A stretch of 64,000 nucleotides of DNA from Lantana camara (GCA_037501455.1 CM074857.1:106735501-106799500); one strand, 5' to 3'; positions 1 through 12,600 are shown, counted from the stretch's first letter. A program made the numbers and translations. Notes: generated from the sequence alone by a model not told the origin.

Positions 1-1127
1 TATCAAGTATCAAACAAACTTTACTCTATGTCATGCAAGTCATAAACGATCAATAGTTTCAACTCAATTTTCCTTTCAAATTGATCCATCAACAACCAAG
101 AAGCTGTAAGAAGGTTACTAGAAAGGATATCATGCCATAGTAAACAATTCCATGCTACACATATTCAAAATTTCAGTCAGCCCTAAAAATCAACTATTTA
201 CAATCGCAATTCTCATAATTTCAGACCATGATCAGCTCAAAAACGCCCCAAAATCATGCAAAAATTTGCAAAAATTTATTATACAGCCCTAAGACATCCC
301 CCCACACTTAAAGCACATGTTGTCCTCAACATAAAGTAAGTCAGAAATGAAAAATAGAGGACTTCCCTGAACCCAGGGGGGTGTTATGAGCGAAAGTCAG
401 ACTCGAGGAATCGTGACTATGATCACGGATAGCCTTCCTGTCAGTAGCATTCGACCATTTTTTCAGATCGGATGCTCCAGCCTTTAATGCTGCGTGAGCT
501 TTCAGATCGGTGGTGTCACGGCTGGAAGTGGTGGACGATGGCGGCGGCAACGCCTTGCAGTGGTGGATGATAAGCGGCGGCATGTTTGGCCGGTGAATCA
601 TCCCGTTACCCATGGTGGAGTTAGGGTTTAGAGCTATGGAAATTGGGGATTTTTGACTGAGATGGAGAGATGGAGTTGCAATTGGGGATCTTTGGCTCTT
701 TTGCTGAATGTTAGGCTTTGGGGGTTTTTTATGGTATAGGTGGGGCGGTTCGTATGATGTTGGCGGGTCGGGTTGTACTCGCGGGTCATGATTCGGGTAG
801 GGTGGCGGGTGGTTCAGGTATGTGGGTTAAGCTCTGATTACCAAAAATGGACCCAGAACCCTTGTCTGTGACCTCAGTCAAGTGTTTTCACATTAGCAAA
901 AGTCCATCTGCAGTATGGTTCTTGCTTTTTTATCAACGATTGATCTGCACTTTTGCCTCCCCCACACTTGTCCAAATATATCCCCTGCATAACCACCTAC
1001 AAAGCAAGGAAAGAGGAAAAATTACGACAGGAAGAGAAAATCGAGCAAAAGAAGCAAACGAAAAACCAAGAAACAAAAGCAAGGGAAAGAAATATGGGTT
1101 GCCTCCCATTAGCACCCTTGTTTAACG

Positions 1128-1349
1128 TTATGGACTCGACGTATCATTGTTGTGCACGTAAGCTTCTAGAGGAGGCTCCTCTAGATTAATCCCTTCAACC
1201 GTGTGCGATGTATATCCTTCATAAAAAGGATGCAGTCCATGCCCCTTCACCTCACTATCCAAATTTTCAATTGCTCGATCAGGGGGCTTAAGTGGCTGCT
1301 GTGCCTCAGTAGGTCGGGCAAGGTCCCGAAGTGTTCTGTTCTGAGCCAT
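1128..1349 (-). pseudogene. Athila gag N-terminal stub
   Basis: A 73-codon minus-strand ORF starts MAQNRTLRDLARP, the style of an Athila gag N-terminus, about 180 bases downstream of the PBS, where gag should begin. It stops after about 70 residues and is followed at once by noncoding sequence that normally lies after pol. No zinc knuckle, protease, reverse transcriptase or integrase follows. I read it as the remnant left by a deletion joining gag to the 3' region. It could still serve in packaging or translation of a non-autonomous RNA. Identification rests on position and the first dozen residues only. Confidence 0.5.
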
Positions 1350-1528
1350 ATCCTGACCGTGATCATTAACAGGAAAGTGATCAGGTTCCTATCAGTCTGC
1401 TGCACGACTGCAAACTCTTGTTCAGAATCTATATCAATATCCAGCTCAAACAATTTCAAACCTGCACCAACTGCTCATATGAAGGTTCCTAGGCATAAGA
1501 AAAAGAAACAAAATCAATTAACAACCAA

Positions 1529-1546
1529 TCCCCGGCAACGGCGCCA
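1529..1546 (-). promoter_or_regulatory. Athila primer-binding site
   Basis: Reverse complement of TGGCGCCGTTGCCGGGGA, six bases from the LTR terminus at 1552. The same 18-mer occurs at 54164-54181 in the second Athila element. It primes minus-strand cDNA from a tRNA 3' end. Confidence 0.8.
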
Positions 1547-1551
1547 AAAAT

Positions 1552-2638
1552 TGATGGGTATCGAAGCCACCAAAAATAAATCCCAAATATTGCACACGAT
1601 TAAATTATAAAATAGTGGCAACGGGTATCGATACACGAGGATTAGATGAGTTTGTAAACTTTCTTATGTCGATGAAACGAAACGAACAATTAAAAAAGGG
1701 AGGTTTGAGATATTTGATTAAACTAATAATGAAATTAACTAAATAAACAAAATAAAATTAACTAAGTAAACAACCGATTAAAAACTGAGCTAACACTTGG
1801 ATTAATTCAGTAGGCGACAATTAGCTGGGATTTTTTTACGCATGCAGCAGACTATGATCATTGACTGGGTGATTAATTCCACGCAAGGCTAGCTATAGTT
1901 ACCAATTACCTTAGGCTCTCTCGTTTCTTCGTATTTTTAGAATAATCTAAAGAAACTCCTAAAGACTATTCCCTAACTAGCTAATAACCTTATCAGAAAC
2001 TCTTTCAAAGATTCAATTAACTAGTTGCTTTACGAGCTAAAGAAACACTAACCCTAACTGACTTAGTAAGAACTCCTACTTCGTCTAATTAGATCGAATT
2101 ATTCCACAATACAAAATTCAACCGAACTTAACAACCAAGTGTTGATTGCCACTTTGTTAATTATCCGGCTAACACCACCAAATAGATTAACTAGCTATAT
2201 GCGTATTGACAATTCTAAGATTCGAGCTCTAAATCAAAGAATAAACCAAATCCCAATATCATGAAATCGAAAATAAAACGGATAACTTGAATTAATCAAC
2301 AAAAAGAAGTAGTCTCACAAAACCTAATGCAAACTAGGAAAATCTCAACTAAAACAAAACTAGAAGTTCACCAACAAAGGAAATTAATAAAGTCTAAAAT
2401 AAAGAGAAGGAAGAACGAAAGCTCCCGTGTTGCTGCGTCTTTTCTCTTCCTCCAAAAACATCTCCTGTGAGTCTCCGTTCTTCTTGTATTTATAGTGAAA
2501 TAGGCATGAATTCCTCTCCCACTCCTCCTTCCACGTTCTGCCGGAATTGATGACCACTAACTCCCACTTTCTCAATGAGTGGCCTTAGGTAAGCTTCTTC
2601 ACTATTTTTCCACATTCTCTCTTCTATAACCACCCACT
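1552..2638 (-). repeat. Athila LTR, downstream part (rest at 12241-12584)
   Basis: Begins TGATGGG on the plus strand, next to the PBS. It contains a minus-strand TATA-like TATAAATA at about 2487-2494. It is interrupted at 2638 by the copia element, whose TSD ccact ends here and is repeated at 12236-12240. With the second part, the LTR is about 1.43 kb, near the 1529 bp of the other Athila LTRs here. Coding relics were not seen. Confidence 0.65.
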
Positions 2639-4875
2639 TGTTGGGAATAGTGCCCTGAAAATTCAATTTGTTGAATTAATTAAACTGAATTTACAGCGAG
2701 TTGTGAGTATTTCACATATTAATAATTAATGACGTGTGGTGGTATTCTCATATGAAATGTGTTTCATAGGAAAAGACTTTGAATACCGAAATCACGTGTC
2801 ATTAAAGTTCTAGTCGGCAAGATAAGAATATGTTCTTATCAAGACTATAACGTGGTTATATAAGATGATTAGTCTTTCGTCATAGGGAATGGTGATTCCA
2901 ATTATAACACGTTGATGATTTTCAATAGGATTGGAAACTTCGAACTAGACCACTGAGATTATTTATTTTATACTGCTATCTAAAATGAATAAAATCTTAG
3001 GAAGCATTGTACTCTTAATCCTGATAATATTTCAGCTTTAGGCATGTAGTGTTAGTCACTGTAACATACTCGAAGTGAGGTCTCGGTAACGGGTGGCCAA
3101 AATACTTTGTATGATTCGGTGATAGCATGAAATGTGCTAAAGAGTTATATTGATCGAGGAATCTGTGGCCTTGCTGGAAGGTAAGAGATATCCTTGAAAT
3201 AGATTTGCAAAAGTTCGAATAAGACTTTGGCCAAAGCACTTCGCGTGATACGTCACCGAAGTTGTATGTTGAATGTGTTTCACATATAGAGAATTTGAAC
3301 TTAAAGGCGAATCAATAAATTTAAAATTAGAGATGAAAAATAAATGATAATAGTTGCAATTTATTTTTCATGGATATCTACACGGAGGAGTAAAATGCGA
3401 AATTATTCTAGATCGAGAAATTCGTGAATAATTTAATTAATTTTAGAGTGCAACAATATTTATTTAGTGGAATTAAATATTGTTAAACGGTAATTAATTA
3501 TTATCATGAGATGATAATATATTAATCCGTTTGGAGCTAAAATTAATTAGTCCTGCAGGTCCCCCTGCAATCCCCAATTGAAAACCCAAAGAGAAAATAT
3601 TAAAAGGAGAAAGAGAAATGAATTTTCAAAGTGTTTGAAAATGGCAAAGGAATTTATTTTAAGAAAATAAATTAAAGTTCCAAAGAGTTGGAAATGCCCA
3701 GAATTTTATTTTGGAGAAAATAAAATTTTCATCAAAAAAAAAAAAAAAAGGAGGTGATGACGTGGCAGCTGACGTGGCAGTCCACGTGGCATGCCACGTC
3801 AGCAGACGGGTCCCAGGTGGCGCTGACAGGGCGCCATGTGGCGCGCCATATGGATGGCTGAGATTGCGCTAAGTCAGCAAAAACGGACGGCCCAGATTTA
3901 ATTTGGAACGGGTAGGATACTCCAGTCAACGGGTCATTGAACCGGGTTAAAGGGTCGGTTCTTGGGTTGGGTCGGTCGGACCGGGTCTGGGTAGGGCCAG
4001 ACCCGTACACGTGGCAGTACCAGAATGGGCCACGTGTCGAACCGGACCGGACCGGTTCAAACTCCCCAAACCCTAGCCGCGTGTACTTTCAGGTGGCGCG
4101 TGCGGGCGCGTGGGGCATCGGATTGGGGAGCGTCCGGCGGCGTTGGACTCGTGGTGACGAGACCTTCAACGTAGTATCCTTGGTTTTCGTGTCCAAGTTG
4201 TACACGCAAGTGGGGATGTGAAATGACCATTTTGCCCTTGCTTTTGTATCCAAAATGACCGTTTTACCCTCATATATTTGCCTATAAATAGGCTGATACC
4301 CACCCCATTTCTCTCATTCAGTTTTTTGGGAGAGGTTTTGGCTAATCCTTAGCTTTGAAACCATATCCCTTTTCTCCTAGTTAATTCCGATTTATTTCGG
4401 TATTAATTTTAATTAGGTGTTTATATAAAACGCCTAATTTCGGGAGAATAAACCCTGAAAAGGGTTTTTAGTTTAATGTTTTATTTTCTCTAAGTATTTA
4501 GAGAAATACTTTCGGAGCCCACACTCCGAGGGTGTCCCTAGGGATATTGCAGGGAAGCTCTGCCGGTCTCACGAGTGGGATAAGAGCTGGAAAAATACCG
4601 TTAGATAGCCATGTTTGCAGTACGGTAATAGTTTTCAGTTATTCTATTTTAAGCACGATAAATTATGTGCTCTTAAGTGTTAATTGCATGTTAGATATTT
4701 ATCTGCTTAAGTGATTTAAAATTTATTATCAATTGCATGTATATACTTGAGTAGATCCGGCTAAGTCTTCCGCTTTGTATTAAAATGTTTTAGAAATATT
4801 TTAATACTTGTATTATAAATAAAAATTTTAAAATGTGGTCCCGGACCGCTACTGTTCTGGGCCCGCCTCCCAGCA
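2639..4875 (+). repeat. 5' LTR of the 9.6-kb copia
   Basis: 2237 bp, ends TG...CA. U3 has a poly-A run, then a GC-rich block of ACGTGGC motifs (3758-3801), then a TATA box TATAAATA at 4283-4290. Short ORFs at 3015-3239 (minus) and 4532-4714 (plus) recur in the other LTR only because the LTR is duplicated; I do not call them genes. Confidence 0.9.
3758..3801 (+). promoter_or_regulatory. bZIP/ABRE-like site cluster in copia U3
   Basis: TGACGTGGCA occurs at 3758-3767 and 3770-3779, then ACGTGGCATGCCACGT (3784-3799) is a perfect 16-bp palindrome ending in the reverse complement TGCCACGTCA. ACGTGGC is the classic ABA-response/G-box core bound by plant bZIP factors. The cluster lies about 480 bases upstream of the TATA box. 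Function is inferred from motif knowledge. Confidence 0.6.
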
Positions 4876-4877
4876 AC

Positions 4878-4889
4878 TGGTATCAGAGC
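4878..4889 (+). promoter_or_regulatory. copia primer-binding site, with a second copy at 5075-5086
   Basis: TGGTATCAGAGC, complementary to the initiator methionine tRNA 3' end, lies two bases after the LTR. An identical 12-mer within the shared string AACTGGTATCAGAGC lies 197 bases downstream. Confidence 0.8.
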
Positions 4890-6299
4890 TAGTTTGAGTA
4901 ACCCGTAAGGGGCTCTATCGTAGAGGGGGTTCTCGCAGTGTGACCTGTGACGAAGTATTGACTCTTACCCCTCGCGGTCCCGCTGGTAAGGTTGGTTGTG
5001 TGGAGACGCACACCGTAAAACTAGTTCGTGAGGTATCTTTGCTGGTCACCCTATGAGATAGGAACGACAACAACTGGTATCAGAGCCGTGCTCTAGATAT
5101 ATACATGCATTGATATGATACATGCGATGCATAATTTTAAATCTGTTACTGTGCAAGTAAATTCTGTCAAAGGAGGCTGGTTTTTAAATGGGACCGTTGT
5201 GACCCCTCCAGTGTTTCCTGGGAATTTACGTGGAATGGTAATTTTCTGGGAATCGATTTCAATAATCTTCCCGGTTAATTACCGAATCAGTAAACATGAT
5301 TTAAATTATGAGATAATTTATTTATAACATGTTTACTTTATGCCATTTATTTTAAGCATGATAATTATGTGATAATTATACCAGCATGCTTAATTGATTT
5401 AATTTATGGCATAATTATTTTGTGTCATTTAAAATTTTAAGCATGATAATTATGTGATAATTATATGAAAGCATGCTTAATTATTTTATTTTATGGCATG
5501 ATCATGATAATATGAGATATTATGTTATTTACAATTATGTATATTTTATTTAATATGATTAAATAATAATGTTTAATAGAGATTGAACGAGATGCATAAT
5601 TGAACTAATATTTTTCGGCCTAATTAATAAATTGTTATTAAAGCCTTAAAATATTATTATTGGGATTTTAAATATGATTTAGTAATCCTAGTGGGAGGGT
5701 ATTAATTAGATTAATTACTTCCAACAATAAGACGCCAAAAGTGATTATTAAATAATCAAAAGATAATCCACACCTTTTAAAATTCAAGTGGGAGCGAGAT
5801 GAAAAGAGTTGAATTCTCACGGCCTCCATTACCCGTCTATAGTATAGTGGATGTATACTACTCCCTTCGGCGGGTATACATTCGCGGTATACAAGATTAG
5901 ACTTCTACGGATAGAATGAAATACGGGAAAATCAGCTCGACCACGCCTCCGTGGAGTGTCTTGACCTACTCGTACGGACTTCTAGGTAATGGTGCACACT
6001 TGACTAAGTAATGTATTAACCTCCCTTCGGAGCTATGTTACATTTACTTAGAGGCCAAGGGTTGACGTGGTGGATTGACATTGTTTGGTAAGAGTTACCT
6101 AGACGACATGTTAATTAAGAATAGTTCTTGCTTTTCTAAGCGGTTTTCGACCTCGCCTCCGGGGAGTCAACTGCAGTTAGTTAAGTCACCATTGCGTAAA
6201 TCAAAATGCTTACGTGTATTTCATTTATCGGTTGGACGCAGAAGAAAGTGAAATACATAATCATAACTTGCATTTATTTATTTATTTCAGTTTTATAAT

Positions 6300-9200
6300 T
6301 ACGATCTCTCTTAGCCCACTCCATACTACATGTCTATAATAAGGGAATAGGCTAGTAAGGGTTCAACTATGCTGATTAGGAAATGAATCTTGACATCGTG
6401 TTGAGACACGAAAGTTTACGTACTCACTGAATCTTATCCGAAAATTTTGGAAACTGCAACCAGTCAGGATTAGAAAGACGTTTATTCTAAATGGATCAAG
6501 TATGATGATCTGGCTAGTCTTATATCCTGACATCTGTCTTAAAAGTTCTTGAGCATCAGACGCATGAGATGTCCACTGATAAGAACATGTGTTGAAGACA
6601 GAGTCGTACGAAGGTACGAGCCATGAAAACGGTTGTCAGTTAAAGATGTTTGAAGGATCACTATTTCAGAATCATATTATGAATATGATAGCTAATCTGA
6701 ACGAGATTGAAAGCCTCTGTGCTTAAAGAGACAATCTTAATAGATAGGATACGATCCTATACTCTCTGGCTAAGTCATTTGAACGTTCAAGAATAATTTT
6801 AAATTTTTATAAAACCAATGAACGACCTCAATACGGCAGAAAGGATGATATAGACTAAGGGAAAAGTTCTCTTTAATCAGACATCAATATCCACGGACTA
6901 AAAGGCAAGTAAGTGGAAGAAAGAAAAAGGAAAAGTTCCCAATCTAAGGTTCAGAAATAGAAAGTCAAATCCGACAATGGAAAAGTGTTTCTATTTCGGT
7001 GGTAACGGGTATTGGAAAAGGAAGTTATCCAAAATACTTAGTTTGTCTGTTTGTTACGCCGTTTTAGATAAGATATGAAGATATCTTACCCGTTGAAAGT
7101 ATGTTTAGTTGGAAATTCACCAGAATCCTGGTGTGTGAACTTGAGATCAACTAATCATATTTGCAATTCGTTGCGAAGATTCAAACTAACCAGGAAGTTT
7201 GAAAAACGGCTAACACACAACTACTGGTCGGGGATAATACAAGTGTAATTGTATTAGCAGTAAGGACTATAAAGTCGTATTTTGGCAATAGGGTTTTACA
7301 TTATACGTGTCGTATATACAGAAATTTGATTATTGTAAGTTATTTGATAACTAGTGGTTTAACTGTTTGTTTTGAACAAAGGGTTACCGTTAAGCAAAAT
7401 AAAATATTTATTTGCTCTGGCACAATAAAAGATGGTCTTTTATACCTCAATGAAAAACCTATTTTAAGTTTAACATTAAAGAAGCTTGACTTACCATCTA
7501 AAAAGAAAAACTTCTACGTGGCATCAACGTCTTGGTCAATTTATCCGAATAAGATCCAAAGACTGATTGTCGAGTCTTTTCGACTTGACAGCTGTCAGTC
7601 TACGAATCCTATTTAGAAAAGTAAAATGACCAAGAAAGTTCCTTTTGAGATAAAAGGTATTAAGCCATGAACTTGCTTGAGTTAGTTCATATGGACATAT
7701 GATACTATGAATGTTCAACCAAGAGAAAGTTTTTGCGTACTTCATCATTCATTTGAATGAACACTCTAGATATAGATATGTTTATTTGATGAGACTCAAG
7801 TCTGTAATTTTGAATAGTTCAAAGAATATAAGACTGAAGTCAAAGAGTCAAATTAGAAAACATATCAGGGCACTTCGATTAGATCGAAGCAGTGATAAGT
7901 ATCTAAGTTCAGAGTTAAATAAAATTTCTCAATTGAGATTAGATCTCAACTATATATATGAGATACATCTTAGCAAAGATATATTGCAGAAAGGAGAAAT
8001 AAAACTCTGATAATGATGGTAAGATTCATGAAGAGTCATGCTACCCTATGAATTTCGTTTTGGGGTCTTGCACACAAAACGACAAACCTAGTTCTATCTA
8101 AGTCAGTTCCTAAAACACTGATGGATCTATAGCTAGGGTGAAAACCCTGTATCTTTTATCTTCGGATTTAAAGTAGCCTGGTCCACAAGTTAAGGATGGA
8201 TCCTGACAAGTTAGAATAAAGAACAAAGGTTTACTTGTTCTAAGGTTATCCTAGAAGAACGAGAGGTGGTATATTTTGTAATTTGAGAAATCACAAAAGA
8301 TGTTTGTGAATATTTCAAAGATAATTACATAGATAACCACAAAGGGTGGAAGCAAAGTAGTGTTAAAAGAAGTAACAGTATTAGATACTGATTTCCATAA
8401 ACCCGTGATAACTAAAAATGTATCAGATACATGTGATGTACCAAATACAACATGTGATGTAGAGACGTGTACACGAGAGCATCATTGTAGTGGGAGGATT
8501 GTCAGGACACCTGACAAGATACCTAAAGATTAACCCGTGGTTGAATCTAACGTATCTGATCCCATCACGTGTAATGAAGCTGTGGATGACATAGACGCTG
8601 ACTGTTTGGTCAATATCCATGAAATCTAAGTTAGAATCTCTGTATTCTAACGAAGTCTTGAACTTGTAGAGGCGCCTGAAGGCATTAAACCCTATTAGAT
8701 ATAATTGGGTTCTACAAGACGATAAAAGGAGAAATGGACAAAAGTAGAAACTTTAGAGCAAATTTATGGCAAAGGGATTTTACCCAGAATGAAGAAATCA
8801 TTTATGAGGTCTTCTCGCCTATAGAAATGCTTAAGTCCATTATCCTCTCCATTTTATCTCATTATCGATTATGAGATTAGATAAATGGATGTAAAGACTA
8901 TGTTCTTGAACGGGCAACTTCAAGAAGAAGAGATGCATGATACAACCTGATGGCTTCACAGCCAGAAATCAGGTGCATATAATACAAGCTTAATAGATCG
9001 ATTTATGATCTTAAGCAAGCGTCTAGATTATGGAGCATCAGAATTATAAGGCAATTTAGATTCTTTGGATTTGTATAATTGCCTGATGAACCATGAAGTG
9101 TGCAAAATGACATCATGATAGCGTTATACCATTTTCACTTTGTACGTAATTAATATTCTGCTCATTGGGAATGATGCAAGAATTTTGTCAAGTGGTCAAG

Positions 9201-9966
9201 ATTCGAACGTCAAATCATTTTGACAAGAAAAGACCTATGTGAGACCAATGTTATTCCAAAGATCAGACTTTTTTCGTGATCATAGGAAGAAGGAGATTGG
9301 TTTATCACAAGAAGCATATATAGATAAGATGCTGACAAAGTATAATATGACGAATTCCAAGAAAGGTTCATTACCTTTTAGATTTGGAATTTATCTATCT
9401 CGGGATCAGTGTCCTGAGACAACTGAAGAGATAGAAGACATGGTTAGAGTACCGCAACGGAAGCTTTATGTGTGTCATATTATGTACAGGGCCAGATGTC
9501 TATTATGAAATAGGTCTAAGTCAGCAGATATTAGTCAAACCCTAGAATCTGACACTGGGTAGTAGTGAAAGCATATATTGGAGTACTTGAGAAGGACTTG
9601 AGATTATATGCTTGTCTACCACAGTGGTGAGCTCATTTCAATAGAGTACACAGATTCGGATTTACAATCTGATTTTTATTCTAGATGTTTGACATCAGAA
9701 TACGTGTTTACTCTAGAAAGAGCAATCGTTAATTGGAGAATGTTAAGCAGAGTTGTATTACTTTCACCGGCATGGAAGTCAAATACATGGTAGCTTGAGA
9801 AACAACCAGTTAGATGTATTGGATTCATGATTTCCAAGTAGTTGGCTCAGAGAAACGTCTAAAAGATTCCTTCACTAAAGTATTGGCGTAAAAGAGTGCA
9901 AAACGAGTTTTGACACTCGTGTGAAAGGAATAAGACTTAGATGTATGGCCAAATTGAATTTAGGGC
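6300..9966 (+). pseudogene. heavily decayed copia gag-pol
   Basis: Fragments of Ty1/copia coding sequence appear in order but in shifting frames with many stops. There is a zinc-knuckle-like stretch near 6985-7040, protease-like remnants near 7120-7260, and a reverse-transcriptase fragment at 8880-9000 recalling MDVKT-FLNG and YDLKQASRLW. Later come a fragment near 9310-9400 like KAYIDKML and an RNase H fragment near 9640-9720 (YTDSDLQSD). No ORF exceeds about 100 codons. The leader 4890-6300 is noncoding, with several short GC-rich stem-loops around 5850-6170. The copy cannot supply its own enzymes. Confidence 0.75.
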
Positions 9967-9977
9967 AAGTGGGAGAT
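9967..9977 (+). promoter_or_regulatory. copia polypurine tract
   Basis: AAGTGGGAGAT directly abuts the TG of the 3' LTR, as expected for the plus-strand primer. The same 11-mer precedes the 3' LTR of the 6.5-kb copia at 35563. Confidence 0.8.
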
Positions 9978-12235
9978 TGTTGGGAATGGTGCCCTGAAAA
10001 TTCAATTTGTTGAATTAATTAAACTGAATTTACAGCGAGTTGCGAGTATTTCACATATTAATAATTAATGACGTGTGGTGGTATTCTCATATGAAATGTG
10101 TTTCATAGGAAAAGACTTTGAATACCGAAATCACGTGTCATTAAAGTTCTAGTCGGCAAGATAAGAATATGTTCTTATTAAGACTATAACGTGGTTATAT
10201 AAGATCATTAGTCTTTCATCATAGGGAATGGTGATTCCAATTATAACACGTTGATGATTTTCAATAGGATTGGAAACATCGAACTAGACCACTGAGATTA
10301 TTTATTTTATACTGCTATCTAAAATGAATAAAATCTCAGGAAGCATTGTACTCTTAATCCTGATAATATTTCAGCTTTAGGCATGTAGTGTTAGTCACTG
10401 TAACGTACTCGAAGTGAGGTCTCGGTAACGGGTGGCCAAAATACTTTGTATGATTCGGTGATAGCATGAAATGTGCTAAAGAGTTATATTGATCGAGGAA
10501 TCTGTGGCCTTGCTGGAAGGTAAGAGATATCCTTGAAATAGATTTGCAAAAGTTCGAATAAGACTTTGGCCAAAGCACTTCGCGTGATACGTCACCGAAG
10601 TTGTATGTTGAATGTGTTTCACATACAGAGAATTTGAACTTAAAGGCGAATCAATAAATTTAAAATTAGAGATGAAAAATAAATGATAGTAGTTGTAATT
10701 TATTTTTCATGGATATCTACACGGAGGAGTAAAATGCGAAATTATTCTAGATCGAGAAATTCGTGAATAATTTAATTAATTTTAGAGTGCAACAATATTT
10801 ATTTAGTGGAATTAAATATTGTTAAACGGTAATTAATTATTATCATGAGATGATAATATATTAATCCGTTTGGAGCTAAAATTAATTAGTCCTGCAGGTC
10901 CCCCTGCAAGCCCCAATTGAAAACCCAAAGAGAAAATATTAAAAGGAGAAAGAGAAATGAATTTTCAAAGTGTTTGAAAATGGCAAAGGAATTTATTTTA
11001 AGAAAATAAATTAAAGTTCCAAAGAGTTGGAAATGCCCAGAATTTTATTTTGGAGAAAATAAAATTTTCATCAAAAAAAAAAAAGGAGGTGATGACGTGG
11101 CAGCTGACGTGGCAGTCCACGTGGCATGCCACGTCAGCAGACGGGTCCCAGGTGGCGCTGACAGGGCGCCACGTGGCGGCCATATGGATGGCTGAGATTG
11201 CGCCAAGTCAGCAAAAACGGACGGCCCAGATTTGATTTGGGCTGGGCCGGTCAAAGGGTAGGATACTCCCGTCAACGGGTCATTGAACCGGGTTAACGGG
11301 TCGGTTCTTGGGTAGGGTCGGTCGGACCGGGTCTGGGTAGGGCCAGACCCGTGCACGTGGCAGTACCAGAATGGGCCACGTGTCGAACCGGACCGGACCG
11401 GTTCAAACTCCCCAAACCCTAGCCGCGTGTACCACACACGCGCCACCTGAAGGTGGCGCGTGCGGGCGCGTGGGGCATCGGATTGGGGAGCGTCCGGCGG
11501 CGTTGGACTCGTGGTGACGAGACCTTCAACGTAGTATCCTTGGTTTTCGTGTCCAAGTTGTACACGCAAGTGGGGATGTGAAATGACCATTTTGCCCTTG
11601 CTTTTGTATCCAAAATGACCGTTTTACCCTCATATATTTGCTTATAAATAGGCTGATACCCACCCCATTTCTCTCATTCAGTTTTTTGGGAGAGGTTTTG
11701 GCTAATCCTTAGCTTTGAAACCATATCCCTTTTCTCCTAGTTAATTCTGATTTATTTCGGTATTAATTTTAATTAGGTGTGTATATAAAACGCCTAATTT
11801 CGGGAGAATAAACCCTAAAAAGGGTTTTTAGTTTAAAGTTTTATTTTCTCTAAGTATTTAGAGAAATACTTTCGAAGCCCACACTCCGAGGGTGTCCCTG
11901 GGGATATTGCAGGGAAGCTCTGCCGGTCTCACGAGTGGGATAGGAGCTGGAAAAATGCCGTTAGATAGCCATGTTTGCAGTACGGTAATAGTTTTCAGTT
12001 ATTTTATTTTAAGCACGATAAATTATGTGCTCTTAAGTGTTAATTGCATGTTAGATATTTATCTGCTTAAGTGATTTAAAATTTATTATCAATTGCATGT
12101 ATATACTTGAGTAGATCCGGCTAAGTCTTCCGCTTTGTATTAAAATGTTTTAGAAATATTTTAATACTTGTATTATAAATAAAAATTTTAAAATGTGGTC
12201 CCGGACCGTTACTGTTCTGGGCCCGCCTCCCAGCA
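9978..12235 (+). repeat. 3' LTR of the 9.6-kb copia
   Basis: 2258 bp. It carries the same TGACGTGGCA cluster at 11093-11136 and in addition an intact G-box GCCACGTGGC near 11168, which reads CATGTG in the 5' LTR. TATA box at 11643-11650. Two short insertions relative to the 5' LTR, near 11240 and 11430, account for its extra length. Confidence 0.9.
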
Positions 12236-12240
12236 CCACT

Positions 12241-12584
12241 AACTCTAGAAAGTAATGCCATTAACTCTAGTTAGAATTAGGGCTTGGGCTTTATGAACTT
12301 CTCATGCTCATGGGGGCTTGAATCAAGTTTTCTCCAAAACCACGTCTAGTAGCGGGCCTGGATTCTCACACATGTGTGGCTATTGATTTATGCCAAAGGC
12401 ACCCCATAGATTATATTGCACAAATCACGCAGATTGTATTTTCCTCAATTTGCACAACTTCCTCACAACTTGTATTTTTTTGCACAAAACCATAGGTTTC
12501 AATTAATAATCCACAATTAAACCAAATCAAGGAGCTAATTATAACAATTCAAACTCCATAATCGGTCAATTATATGCCATATCA
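12241..12584 (-). repeat. second part of the interrupted Athila LTR
   Basis: Sequence resuming after the copia TSD. Its outer end is placed where homology to the paralogous unit (from about 29026) resumes. No gene is seen in it. The exact terminus is inferred. Confidence 0.5.
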
Positions 12585-12600
12585 ATAACTTATAATTCTA

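Larger units (their letters stand above)
2639..12235 (+). mobile_element. Ty1/copia element with 2.2-kb LTRs and decayed internal region
   Basis: Two long direct repeats, 2639-4875 and 9978-12235, begin TGTTGGGAAT and end CCCAGCA. The 5-bp TSD ccact flanks both sides (2634-2638 and 12236-12240). A tRNA-iMet-type PBS follows the left LTR and the polypurine tract AAGTGGGAGAT precedes the right one. The LTRs are very similar (five differences in about the first 260 bases) except for two indels in the GC-rich U3. In contrast the internal 5.1 kb has no long ORF. The contrast suggests a non-autonomous copy moved by enzymes supplied in trans. It interrupts the Athila LTR and so is younger than it. 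Confidence 0.9.
1..12584 (-). mobile_element. Athila-type Ty3/gypsy derivative, 5' LTR side, split by a later copia insertion
   Basis: On the minus strand an LTR end (reading CCCATCA) is followed by TGGCGCCGTTGCCGGGGA, the primer-binding site used by Athila elements. The LTR lies right of 1552 and resumes at 12241 after the 9.6-kb copia. The internal part runs left off the window edge. Downstream of the PBS there is a short gag-like ORF, then at about 1093-1125 the minus-strand motif GGGAGGCAACCC, which normally follows pol, so gag-pol appears deleted. Boxes reading AAGTGTGGGGG on the minus strand lie near 300-313 and 958-970 and resemble the polypurine boxes of Athila 3' regions. The right end at 12584 is inferred: homology with the paralogous unit resumes just after it and the LTR would end in CA. 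The matching 3' LTR lies outside the window. Confidence 0.72.

Noticed and set aside
3015..3239. 74-codon ORF identical at 10354-10578, and a 60-codon ORF at 4532 and 11892
   Set aside because: Repeated only because they lie in duplicated LTR sequence; no protein-like features.
4878..4889. tRNA gene suggested by TGGTATCAGAGC
   Set aside because: Only the 12-base primer-binding complement is present, with no cloverleaf.
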